64,000 nucleotides of DNA from Paraspadella gotoi (Eukaryota > Chaetognatha): the NCBI GenBank assembly GCA_051294375.1, contig CM119267.1, forward strand, positions 15,850,105-15,914,104, written 5' to 3'. Position 1 is the stretch's first letter. Every line of letters begins with the position of its first letter. The notes under the pieces were generated by a model. It was given only the letters and a program-made list of their open reading frames with translations. It was not told where the DNA came from and ran no database searches. Shown piece after piece: positions 13,935 through 25,173 of this stretch. Position numbers and translations under genes: made by a program.

Positions 13935-14282
13935 AATGCATAAGGGATAAAGTATTAATAAAAGTTTTATAAGTAAGGTATCTTAATAAAAAATTTTTCT
14001 CGATCTTGAAGATGGGACTGGTTATAATTGATTTTCTTAACTATTTCACATCATCTCGCCCAAAAAACATCAATTTTTTTGTTTTTTAAGAGTTGCTAGC
14101 AATTAATAGTTAAATTTAAAAAAAAATCGACCGAAAAATTAGCACTTGGTGGGGCACAATTTATACTATAGTACTAATCTCGGTGAAAAAAAAACAAGAA
14201 AAAAATTGGAAAAGTCTACCCCTGGTGCTAAAAAATGTATTTTGCTAACATTTTTTTTCTAGGAAAAAAAATATTTCGTATT
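13589..14282. other. Intergenic, AT-rich
   Basis: Apart from the inverted repeat I see only AT-rich sequence and, at the end, a T-rich tract with CTAG at 14261-14262 that acts as a splice acceptor just before the next start codon. Confidence 0.5.
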
Positions 14283-17200
14283 ATGAAAGAAGATTTGAAT
14301 ACCAAGCAAGTAGAAAGGGCATTAATCACTAATGTTAGAGCTATGCAAAATAATTGGCAAAATACTGGATTAGATTGGAAAAAGTCTCCTTTCTATAAAA
14401 TTCAAAGGGCTGTATTATTAGAGAAGCCGGACGATCTCGACGCCGCTTTAAAGGAACTTGACAAGCAAAAGTTGATTTTAAATCTCACTACCGAGCAAGA
14501 GAGGGAACTCGAGGAGTACCACGAAATGGTCAATGTACTCTACTTGGCCAAGGAAATGAATCTTAGAGAAAATCTTGAAAAGGCTATGGAGGAAAACGAT
14601 TTAGATAAGCTTCAGCAGGCATTAATGGAATACCGTAAATGGGCGAGAAATTCCCATTTTAATACAGCCGAAACTCATGAAATTATGAAAGAGGCACGGA
14701 TGCTTGGGCTTAAATTGCGCCACATAGAACAAAATAGGATTTTGGACGATTTAAACGATGCTCTTCAAAAAGATGATCTCAAATCGGCGGAAGAGTTGAT
14801 GGATTTGTTAGAAACAAAACGGATGGCTGACGAGCAACTCAAGATAAAAACGGAAACGATAAGAGATTTGTTTTTCGAAATGGAGAGAAAAAACAAGTCC
14901 CTCATTCGCCAAGAGATACGCGACGGCGCACGTAATAAAAATTTAGGTCAATTAAAATCTAACTTGAAAAAATTCGACCGATGTGGTCTTATAGACGAAT
15001 CGAAAGAGATGAGAGATAGCCGAAAACTGTGTGAGTCGTTAGAGGAAGAAGATAAGATGAGGATAAAGAGAGAGATTAGAAAAGCGCTCGTCGATGAGGA
15101 GAATCCAGAAGAACTCACCAAACTAGTGGCTGAATATAAACACAAAGATTATGCAAATGATCGTCTCATTACCGAAGCAGAGATTGTCATTCATCAATAT
15201 ATAAAAGAAGAAAAAACCGACTTGGAAGACTTGTTGGCCCAAATGAAAATGGCACTTTTAATCGCACCTGATTCTTTATCTTGGCGAGAGCTGGAGGATT
15301 TAATTTCCAAATACAAACAGTCAGGATTGGAAGACAATGAAGGTCTATTATTGGAAGCTGAATTAGTTCTTGCAGAAGTTAAAGAATTGCTAATGGCAAG
15401 AAATAAAGTTCTGGTCAATAATCTTATAGCAACTATGCAAATGTGTCTTGAACAGCCTATTTCCGAGGCTAGCAACAACCTGACAGCGGCAATAGCGGCT
15501 TGTCTTGATGCACAAATTACTTCAAAAGATGGTCCTATTGAAGAAGCTTTTTTGTTGCAATTCCAGCTAGATGCCAAATTAGCAAAAATGGTAGAAAAAG
15601 CTAGAGACCAGCTTGGGGAGGCTCGGACTGTGCTCGAGCTCAGAAATGCCATAATGTTTGTAGAAAACAATAAAATTCCTGAAGAATATATTTCTAATCC
15701 ATCAGTAATCAAAGTAAAAACCACTAAACCATGGCCGTCTACATTGTTGAAAGATGCCAAAGATAGACTTGCTTATATGCTCATTAATGAAGCGGCCACG
15801 TTGTCAGCAACTTTAAATGTTGGACCTGTTCCCAATTATCGTGACCTAAAAGCTATAGAAGAAGCTATAGAAAGATATAAAGCGTTATTACTTCCTGGAG
15901 AGGAATTAGAGGATACAAATTACCTAGAAGCGAAAAAGTTTTATGAGGAGTATAACGCGAAATTAATTATGCGGAATGATGGAATAAAAGCGGATCTTGA
16001 GAAGGCAATTGAGGAAGGAAAACAAGTTGAATTGGCTATTGCAATAAGAGAATTTAAAGATGCTGGAATTACTGATCCTGCTTTATTGACAAAGGGAGAA
16101 AAACACCTGGAAGCTGATGGTACTCTCAAAGAATTGAAACTGAGGTTAAAAGAAGCTACCCAAGACGAAAACCTGTTTCAAATAGAAGCGACACTTTTTC
16201 AATTAAAAGCATTAGGAGTTAATTCAGACAACGACAGGAAATGTTATAAAGCTGAGAAAAAACTAGAAATTCTTAAGGAAGATTACGAAAAGAAAAAAAA
16301 ATTTTTAAACGAACTTGTATTAGATAACGATGTGCACCAAAGGTCAATAATGGAGATGCTTGTGAGAGACCTTTCGGACTTAGGATATACCAAAGATAAT
16401 GATCCAGAAATTACTAAAGCCATCTTGGTTGTCGAAAAATTAAGAGTCATTGAATCAGCTAATAAAGCAGTTGCTGAAGCTCTTATAAGCGCTATGAAAA
16501 AGAAAAATTTGGATTCTTTATTACAGGCTATTCAAGATTTTAAAGCAGCAGGATTGTCATCCCAGGATGGGCCTATTAATGAAGCGGAGGACATGATTCC
16601 TGTTTTAAGAGGATTACGAGAAAAAGAAAAAAAGGAAAAATGCAAAGCCTTAGAAAGGGCGATTCAGCGAAATAGCATACTTGCACTGGATCTCGCAATA
16701 AATGATTTTTATGAAGCTAATTTTAAGCATACTGATGGGCCAGTATTAGAAGCTACTATGGTACTAGAATTACTGAAAGATTCAAGGCAAAAGCGCCATC
16801 AAGGCTATGACAAAAAACTGCAAGATGCGATGGCCATGGATCGAATTGCACTCGTTGAGACACTAATAAAAGAAATAGAAAATGAAAATCTAACAATAAC
16901 CGAGGTTCCCACACTCACAGAAGCGATGGAATGGATAGACAAAAAAACAGAGGAAATAAAAAAAGAGAAGCTCAATCAACAAGCACAGGATAAAGACTGG
17001 TCAAAGAGTCCTGTCTATCTTGAACAGGAGAAAAAAGAAACAATTAAATGCGAAGAGGACTGCGAAACTTTTCCATCCAATCCTCAATTGCAAGACAAAT
17101 TAGAACGTCATAAAATTCGTTGTTTAGTGTTAGAATCACGTGCTCAACTTATAAACGGAATTTCAGCATCCAAAAATATCTCATTACTGAAGCAGAAGGA

Positions 17201-18506
17201 AAATCTAACAAGAGAAGAGCAAAAATGGCTAAAAGAAATAGTGGAATCGGAAGAAACTAACGAATTCCGGAAGCAACTAAATAATGCCACAATGGAGAAA
17301 GATGCTCATTATTTAGATATTGTGGTAAAGAGAATACATAAGGCTGGATTGCAAAATCGATTAGCTACTGAACTTGCAGAAGCAGAAGCTAACATTAAGG
17401 CAAGCATTTCACTTCTCTTTATATATAAAATATTTTTAATTCTATATAATAAAGTTAAAATATTATTATGAATAAAATCTTAAAAGTATATGGACCAGCA
17501 CAAGAAAAGAGAAAGTGAGATAGAAAGAGAAATAGAGATATGGAGAGATTTATCTTGAGATTGAAAGATAAGAAATATCAAAAAAGTGAGAGTTAAAATA
17601 AAAAATAAGAGCCTTAAATTGCCTTAAATTAATTATTTAAGGCAATATATATAGTTTTTAATAATATTATATCAAACAGTTGAAAAAAATATTTTTGTAT
17701 TTAGTATTTATTTCTATATTTGACATTCAGGTTTTTACCAGACTTGCAGCGGTACGAAGACAAGTGAGGGAACTGAAACATTCTCTGGTTGCCGAAATCA
17801 TGTCGTATAGGGAACCACCTGAAGGAGTTTTGAATATCGTGAGGGCCGTTTTCTACATACTTGGGCACGAATTGTCGGAGCTTACTTGGGATGAATGTGT
17901 GAAACTCATGAAGAAAACTGGGAAAGACTCCCTGAAAAAACGAATTGAGGTATTTTTTTACTCGATCATCTATTAATACATGACACACATAAACTTATTT
18001 TATTGAATGAATTGATATTTTGATAATTTTATAATTTAATGCAATTTCATATATAAATAAATCGATTTGATTGAATTTAATTATAATTATTTTATTTAAT
18101 AATAATTATTTAATTTATAATTTTAATTATAAGGACAGAAGAGATTTTTTGGCATTTTTTGAACAGTGGACAGTCATGTTAAAAACTTTATTTAGCTGTG
18201 AAGAAGAGAGTAGGTTTTTCAAGTAATCTTACTATCCACACCGCCCAAGCCAAGGGATTGTTTCCCCGAGAAATATCTTAAACTTTACGTCAACTTCTCA
18301 ACAACTATCAGCTAGAAAATAGATAAAGATAAGTTTTACTTTCATAGAATTTCAATCCTACAAAAGAAAATGTGGATCAAAAACACATATTGAACTGCCG
18401 CACAATGCTGAAAGGATTAAACAATGAAGAGATGATGGGTGTCTCGATGTGCGCCGCTGTGTTTGGACTCTGGGTTACAACAGTGCTCGATACAGTAGAA
18501 CAATAA
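14283..18506 (+). CDS. Helical-repeat protein with C-terminal dynein-stalk-like microtubule-binding segment
   Basis: Exons 14283-17399, 17731-17949 and 18348-18506 give about 1,164 aa, all phase 0. Intron 1 uses a GC donor (AAG|GCAAGC). Residues 1-1039 are a Lys/Glu-rich, almost wholly alpha-helical array of degenerate units of about 40-80 aa. Each unit has a core like L..AI..FK.AGL followed by DGPI.EA (for example LLQAIQDFKAAGL near 16530). Exon 2 encodes AVRRQVRELKHSLVAEI and PPEGVLNIVRAVFYILG; exon 3 encodes NFNPTKENV and MMGVSMCAAVFGLWV. These match the layout of the coiled-coil stalk and microtubule-binding domain of dynein heavy chains (NPPxxV, then W, then FxPxxV), but no AAA+ motor is present. 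A cytoskeletal or ciliary role is inference. The start is the first ATG after the acceptor at 14262; an ATG at 14235 lies in the predicted pyrimidine tract. Confidence 0.7.
18424..18463 (+). repeat. 40-bp direct repeat, copy inside the last exon
   Basis: An identical 40-base stretch occurs at 18726-18765. This copy encodes NEEMMGVSMCAAV of the dynein-stalk-like segment. Confidence 0.9.
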
Positions 18507-19331
18507 ACAAATGTTATTTACAAGTTATATTTATGTTCCGTTCGTGAATAAAAGATGTTATTTGTACCTGTTCCTAAAAATTAAAATCTTAAATCAAATA
18601 AATGTGCTCAGTATCTTAGCCTCTCTCATTGTAATTGATAATTATCATAAAATTAAGAATATCATTGTACAACAAAGCTTTTCTGGCATTATGAAATTGG
18701 CCGATTCGCACCACAGTCAAAAATGATGAAGAGATGATGGGTGTCTCGATGTGCGCCGCTGTGTTCCCAGTCGGGAAGATGACGATCGTCTTTTGTCTAA
18801 AAATCACTTTCCGTTCTTTTTCTCTCTCCTCAATTTCTCTCTCCTCTTCCGTCGGACATGCGCAGTAGGCCGAGTCAAAACCGCGCCGTCGCTGCCTTAT
18901 TACGAAAGTTACGCAAGTTACTATAATAGTTACTGACATCTCTTTGAAGCACAAAAAAAAATATAGTGATGCTGTTTACTTTTAGTTCTCTGGGTTTCGT
19001 TCGTTTAGGTAAACAGAAGTTTCAAAAATTACGTTTTCTTCCATATTTTCTTCAACTGTACGTAAGACGTATGTCCTCTTGGCAGAGTTGACTTACTGAT
19101 GGTAGTCATTTTCATCAGACGATGTTAAAATTGTCAAAACAAGCTGGTTCATAAGGTTATTTTCAAATTGTGATTTCTTAGTCTTAGATGTATATCGGCG
19201 CTGAATCATCTGCAGTGACACTTATTGTTTTGTATTACTTTTAAGTAGTTCCATGAGAACAACTCAATTTTGCTCCCGTTTGAAATCAACGATGGAATCG
19301 GACGTCCGTTCGATTCACGCACCACAATAAA
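18507..19331. other. Intergenic
   Basis: The only structure seen is the second copy of the 40-bp exon fragment. A CT-rich stretch lies near 18810-18850. A short upstream open frame (ATGGAATCG to TAA, about 19291-19329) ends just before the JADE start codon. Confidence 0.5.
18726..18765 (+). repeat. 40-bp direct repeat, stranded copy of exon sequence
   Basis: Exact copy of 18424-18463, 302 bp downstream and outside the gene. It stays open in the same frame, but the bases on both sides differ from the exon, so it looks like a duplicated exon fragment. Confidence 0.85.
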
Positions 19332-22300
19332 ATGAGAAACTCTTACGTCCGGTCCGATAAGGACCCCGACCCCAACGCCGCGGAAGACGGCTCGGAAAAC
19401 GATTCAGAGCAAGAAGAAAATCTCGCTGAAAATAACAATAAAAACCTAATAGAAATAAAAAACCGACGGGGCATCACTGGCCGGCCACCTTTAAAACGAG
19501 AAACCGGAAGTCAAGGTAAAAGTGATGTAATACAATTAAAATATCGCTTGAGGGCGAAAATTAAAACAGCTTTGTTTCCTTTGCAGCCTCAGCAAGTGAC
19601 GCCGATGTCAAGACAGAGCCGCCGACGTCCGATGATCTTACATCTTCGCGCGATGTCAAACGTCGCTTCGTCTCGTCGAACACGGCGGACTCCGCAGTCC
19701 GTAGCAAAAGAAGACGAACGCAATTGACCGAAGATGGTTCGTAAGAATGAACCGTAAAATTCCGAGGCCAATATCTCTGTTTCTTACCTTGTTCTATGTC
19801 GTTTAGATTCGCATGACGTCAAGTGCTCAACGTCCGCGAAGGGACCCGACTTGTTGCGTGGGGAGACGGCGTTCGAGAGTGAGGGAACTCCGTCAGACGC
19901 TGCAGGGACTTCGGGACTCAAAACTTCGTTTCTAGCTGAAATTCCGTCAAAGCTTAACGGCTTTCGAAGCATGAAACGCCATCGCCCTGCCGAGCTTTTT
20001 CGCAAGGACTTGATTTCAGGTTAACAATGAAAGCATTTTATAACGTTTTTTAAAATTTTTATGTTGAATAGCCCCTGTTTATATTTCTTAAACCCAAGCC
20101 AATCGCAAAAGAGATTTCCAAATTAATTTGGCGCAATTATAAGTTAAAGCATCTGAGTTTTTTTCTATGTTGAAGTCATTCCCGAATCGTCTCTTAAAAG
20201 TTAAATACTTTTTTTTTAAACTACACTACAGCTATGAAATTAGCGGACTCAGAGCCTCTGGACGAAGCCGAATACCTCACGATCAGCGACCCCTGGCGTC
20301 AGGAATGGGAGCGCGGTGTCCAGGTTCCCGTAAATCCCGACGTCGTCCCCGAGGCGAGTGTACGTCAAATATACGACGACGGCTTTAAAGGAAGCTTCAA
20401 ACTCAATCCTCGAAAGTTTCTCCACGCCACTCAAGACGCGAACTTTCAATCCGGAATTCACGAGTTGACCATGGTAGACCAGATGGCGGAGCAGGTCTGC
20501 CGCTACGACCTGGACGACCTCGACATCGCCTGGCTCGGACGCACCAACGAGGAGTTGACGCTTTGCGGGGAGTCAGAGATTCACGAATACGCCATGGAAA
20601 AGTTTGTGGAGGAGGTGGAGAATAAGTGTTACGAACAACTGCAGGGAAAGATTCGCGCCGTCGAAGGTATGAAGTCACAAGATTTAAATGTGAATAATTA
20701 AGTACGTATAATCGTATATACAGTGTAAAGCCGAGGGTTTATATCAAGCAGCTTTATTAATGTTAGTGTTGACCTCTGAATTTTGAAATACAGCGGCGGG
20801 GATCGAATTCGACGACGAAATCGCCTGTAACGTTTGCTTCGCCCTGGAAGGCGAGGACGGCAACGAGATGATATTCTGCGACGCATGTGACGTCTGCGTC
20901 CATCAGGCTTGCTACGGCGTTCACTCAATTCCTGAAGGCGACTGGCTTTGTCGAACCTGCGCTACAGGTTCGATTACTCTTTTTTTTTGGGGGGGGAGGG
21001 GTGTCACTGAATGTTTTCAACATATTTAAATTCTTTATTTTTTTTTCCATCTCATTTTTTTACTTTGCAGAAAAATGAAAGTTTTCAATTTATCAAATTT
21101 AATTTTAAAATTAATCTATTATTAATATGAATATTATTAATATTAATTTATTATTAATTTATCCAGTGGATTGTCATTTAAAAGCTGAATAGTAGTTAAT
21201 ATATGCGAAAGAGCTAAAAACGACAATCACCATTTAAAGCCCATATCTAGGTATATTATCATTATTATTATTATTATTAGGCGTGCAACCTCAATGCGTT
21301 CTTTGCCCGAAAAAGGGCGGTGCTATGAAAAGTACCCGTTCCGGATCTTCGTGGGCTCACGTTGCCTGCGCCCTTTGGGTCCCCGAAGTATCCATCGGCG
21401 ATCCAGAAAAAATGGAACCAATCACCAACATCTCAAACATTCCGTCGCAAAGATGGTCGCTTCTTTGCAGCGTTTGCAAGTAATTTAATTTGCTCTAACT
21501 TTTTGATGACGTTCTAATGCTAAATGCTAATATTTTTATTTCAGGGAAAAATCTGGGGCACCAATTCAGTGTTCGGTGAAAACTTGCAAAACGGCCTTTC
21601 ACGTCACTTGCGCTTTTAATCAAGGATTTGACATGAAAACTGTCGTCGACGAATCCGACGACGCGGTCAACTTACAGTAAGGGTGTAACTCGATATAGTT
21701 TGTTAAATTTATTAAGTATAAGTAATATAAAACTCATTACCTTACTGTATTTTATCCAGGGCATTTTGTCGAAAACATTCCTCTGAAAGCGTAAAACTGA
21801 AGACGCGCCACCGTCGGGCTGGAAGGGCGTCCTCGGGGTCGACTTCCGCTTCGTCATCAACAGTAAAGAAGACGAGAGAGGAAGGAGCCGAGTCGGAGGA
21901 GACAGAGGACGACGACTTCGAGGACGAAATGACGGAGGAAGAAAAGGATCGACTCCGGAAGGAAAAGTGAGTCTGAGTTTCTTATATATTCCGAGGTCTC
22001 GCTTATTGGTTACGAAATCATTCTTTCAACTCGTCTATCAGGATTCGACAGTGCGAAGAAGATTTCTATATTCTAGTCAAGCCTGAGGATATTTTGCCAA
22101 GTGTTCAGGATTACTTAGCTCAGTGGCAATTATCGCTCAACCTTTTTCAAGCGTCACTCATCTTTAATTTTTGGAAGTTGAAAAGAAGGGTAAGTAAGCA
22201 CTAAGCATTTAGTCGTATGGTCAAATCATTTGTGAAATTTAAAATAGAACATAAATAAACGTAAAATGCGTGGTTCCACTTGTTAAAATTTTTCAGCACG

Positions 22301-25123
22301 TTTCTTATGCAAAACCAGTTTCTCCCATGAGTTAATTTACCTTTTCCAGAGCAACGATAACAAACCTCTGTTGACGCCGAAACTAGACGAAGCAGACGCG
22401 TTAGCAAAGCAACAAGAGGACGCATTGGTCGCAAGGTAAGCCCTAAAATTTGCTTATTTAAAAAGCTACGTTATTAATAGGTTTTATACTGTCGCAGTAA
22501 CAATTCGGCAAAGCTCGATTTACAAAATTAAGAATCAATTTATTAGTTTTGAAATATTTGACATGACAAAAAATGTACAATTTAATGACAATAAATAACA
22601 CACAACGAACGATTTTGAAAATATTTACATTATATACTTTACATATTGTATTGAAATATCCACATAACTCGTGAGTCATGGTAAAAAAAATAGCGATAGC
22701 ATCGGAGATTGTTCACATTCTTATCACTCACTTATCTACACGCACATCGGTCCACGATCATGTCAGGATGATGTCTGGTGACTACCATTCCATTTTCCAT
22801 GTACAGCATTGAGAGGGGGCTGAGATGGGCCGGAACGCAGCAGAGATGACGCCGGTCGGTCGTGTTTTCTCCCAGCGCGTGCCGCATTAAAGATTTGAGC
22901 ATACCATGATTTGTAGGATGCAGCGCATGAGTGAGGGGATTGGGACACGTCCCGTTGCACTGAAAAGCTTCATACTTTTTTGGGTAGATGATCCAAGTGT
23001 CCCAGCCCAAGACGTTGAAATCGACGACATACTTTTCTAACTGGCAAAGTCCTTCTCTAGTGTCTTTTTGGTCTGAGACATCGAAGAAGGTTTTATTTAT
23101 TGGCTGAGGAAGGTAATCTAAAGCCTCCGCCGATCTTTCTCTGGCCGGCTGCTTGTTTCGTCGTCTCTTACCCCCGCGCTTCTTCCCGCGCTTATTTTTG
23201 TGTAGACGCCTACGATGCTTTCTACGCGACAGCTTTTTTGGGCTAATTACTGAAAGCAAATGGGCGCGAAGTTTGTCATGTTTTCTAATGGAGCGACGAT
23301 GCCTTTCGACGTGGTTTTCGTTGACTTCGGCGGCTTCTTTTTTGCTCTGAGACTCTTGCTGCTGTAGCTCTTCAAGTTTTTGATCGTCTTTGGAGAAAAT
23401 TACAAGAGAAGCATCATCGGTGGAGACGCTGATTTGGTTGCTCACCACGTCGCCACCGGGAAAAAAATAAGTCACTGTGATTTCCATTACGTTGTTTGGG
23501 TCGCCAAAGGCTCGTTTCCATCTCGGGATCTCCCTGGTTATGTCAAGCCAGAGTTCGTTGTTGTGGGAGTCCTCCATCTTGAAGACTCGCGTTTCGCGAA
23601 AAGTTTCGACGACCGGTTTGGCCGATCGGCGACTACGCTCGTGGCAGTTTTTTACGTCGTCGGCATTCAGGAAGTTGAGGGCGTAGAAGACTTTAGGAAC
23701 GTTTTCCGCTTTGACAGAAGAGTGAACGGTGAGGGCGAGAAGAGCAAGCAGGTTGCTTGCCGGCTTGTCGCTCTTCGACTTTAACGCCCTCAGGTCGAAG
23801 TTTATTCTTCCTCCTTTGCGGAAGTGAGTTGTCAAGGACGATGACTCTGACTCTGTTGTATTCTCTGGCGCTAATTTGATAGATCCTGGCAGCGCACGAA
23901 CTGTGTTGCATGATCGAATTTTTCGCCTGTGAATGAAGAAAGTATTATTCCATACTAAGGTAATCACTAGTTTTGTTATTTGTTCTAGTTTACTGGTAGG
24001 TACTGATATTACTGATAAGCAGGGTTTTCCGTCTCTCGCTCACTTTCTGAGAGTGTCAATATCGTAGATAGTAATCGGGTAAAACGTAAATCGTAAAACG
24101 AACAGATTGTGATAATAATAACGAACTGTATTGTTTATATTTTTAAACACTTTTACAAAAGGTAAATAAGATTGACGAATTACAACGAGTTTATGTCCAA
24201 CATTACTAATAGTGATATTACTAATTTTGTATTTACAGAAACGATAGCCCCTCATTTAGTTTTTTTCCGCTCTTTTATTACATATATTTATCTTAATTCA
24301 TTCCAACACTTATACCTTCATTAATTCCCTCCAACTCTCAATTTACATAAAATTATTATTATTCTAGATATTTGGTATGGCTTTAAAATGTTTTGATTTG
24401 GGAAGTTCTTTCTTACCGGTTTTCGTGGTTTAGCTTCTTGTGCAGTTCCTTTGTCGCGGTCTCCATCGAGTTTCCTTTTTGCAGCTTCTCGAAAACCTTG
24501 AGCACGTACTTGCTTCCGGGATCTAGAGCCATGAGACGCGAGTCTTTTTCGTAACTTTCCTCGGAAGTCTGCTCTCCCTCCGCAACGCTTTCAAGGATTT
24601 TGTTGCGAGAGTCGTTGAACACCGTTGTATTCGACGTCGCGACATCGGAAGCGTTGACGCCTCTAACGTCCGAATCGTTGACGCCTCTAACGTCCGAATC
24701 GTTGACGCCTCTAACGTCCGAATCGTTGACGCCTCTAACGTCCGAATCGTTGACGCTCGTTTGGATCGGAGGTTCAGGAGGTTGGGAAACTTTCATCATA
24801 ATATCTTTCACGATGCTGACAAGAAATTTATGTTCGTTGTAGATATCTCCTTTTTCTTTTCTCCCAATTGGGAAAAACGTCGCAAAATGAACCGAGGAAA
24901 GAAATAAGATTATTACGAAAAGTTGGGAATTCATTTCGTATTTGTTACAAGTTACGCTTTTCGAGATTTTCGATTTTGTCAGCATTTAAAAGAGAAAAAA
25001 TGTTTTGTGTTTCGATTTGAGGATTTTATACATCGCATTTTCCGGAAGTGTTCGTCGAGACGATGTCGCTCTTCCTCTTCTTCCTCCTCTTCCTTCTTTC
25101 CGCCGGTGGAAAAAAACCATGGG

Positions 25124-25173
<50 letters not shown>

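Noticed and set aside
15194-15760. A 188-codon antisense open frame in the helical-repeat gene
   Set aside because: It mirrors an intact sense exon and has the Ser/Leu-rich composition expected of the complement of Lys/Glu codons.
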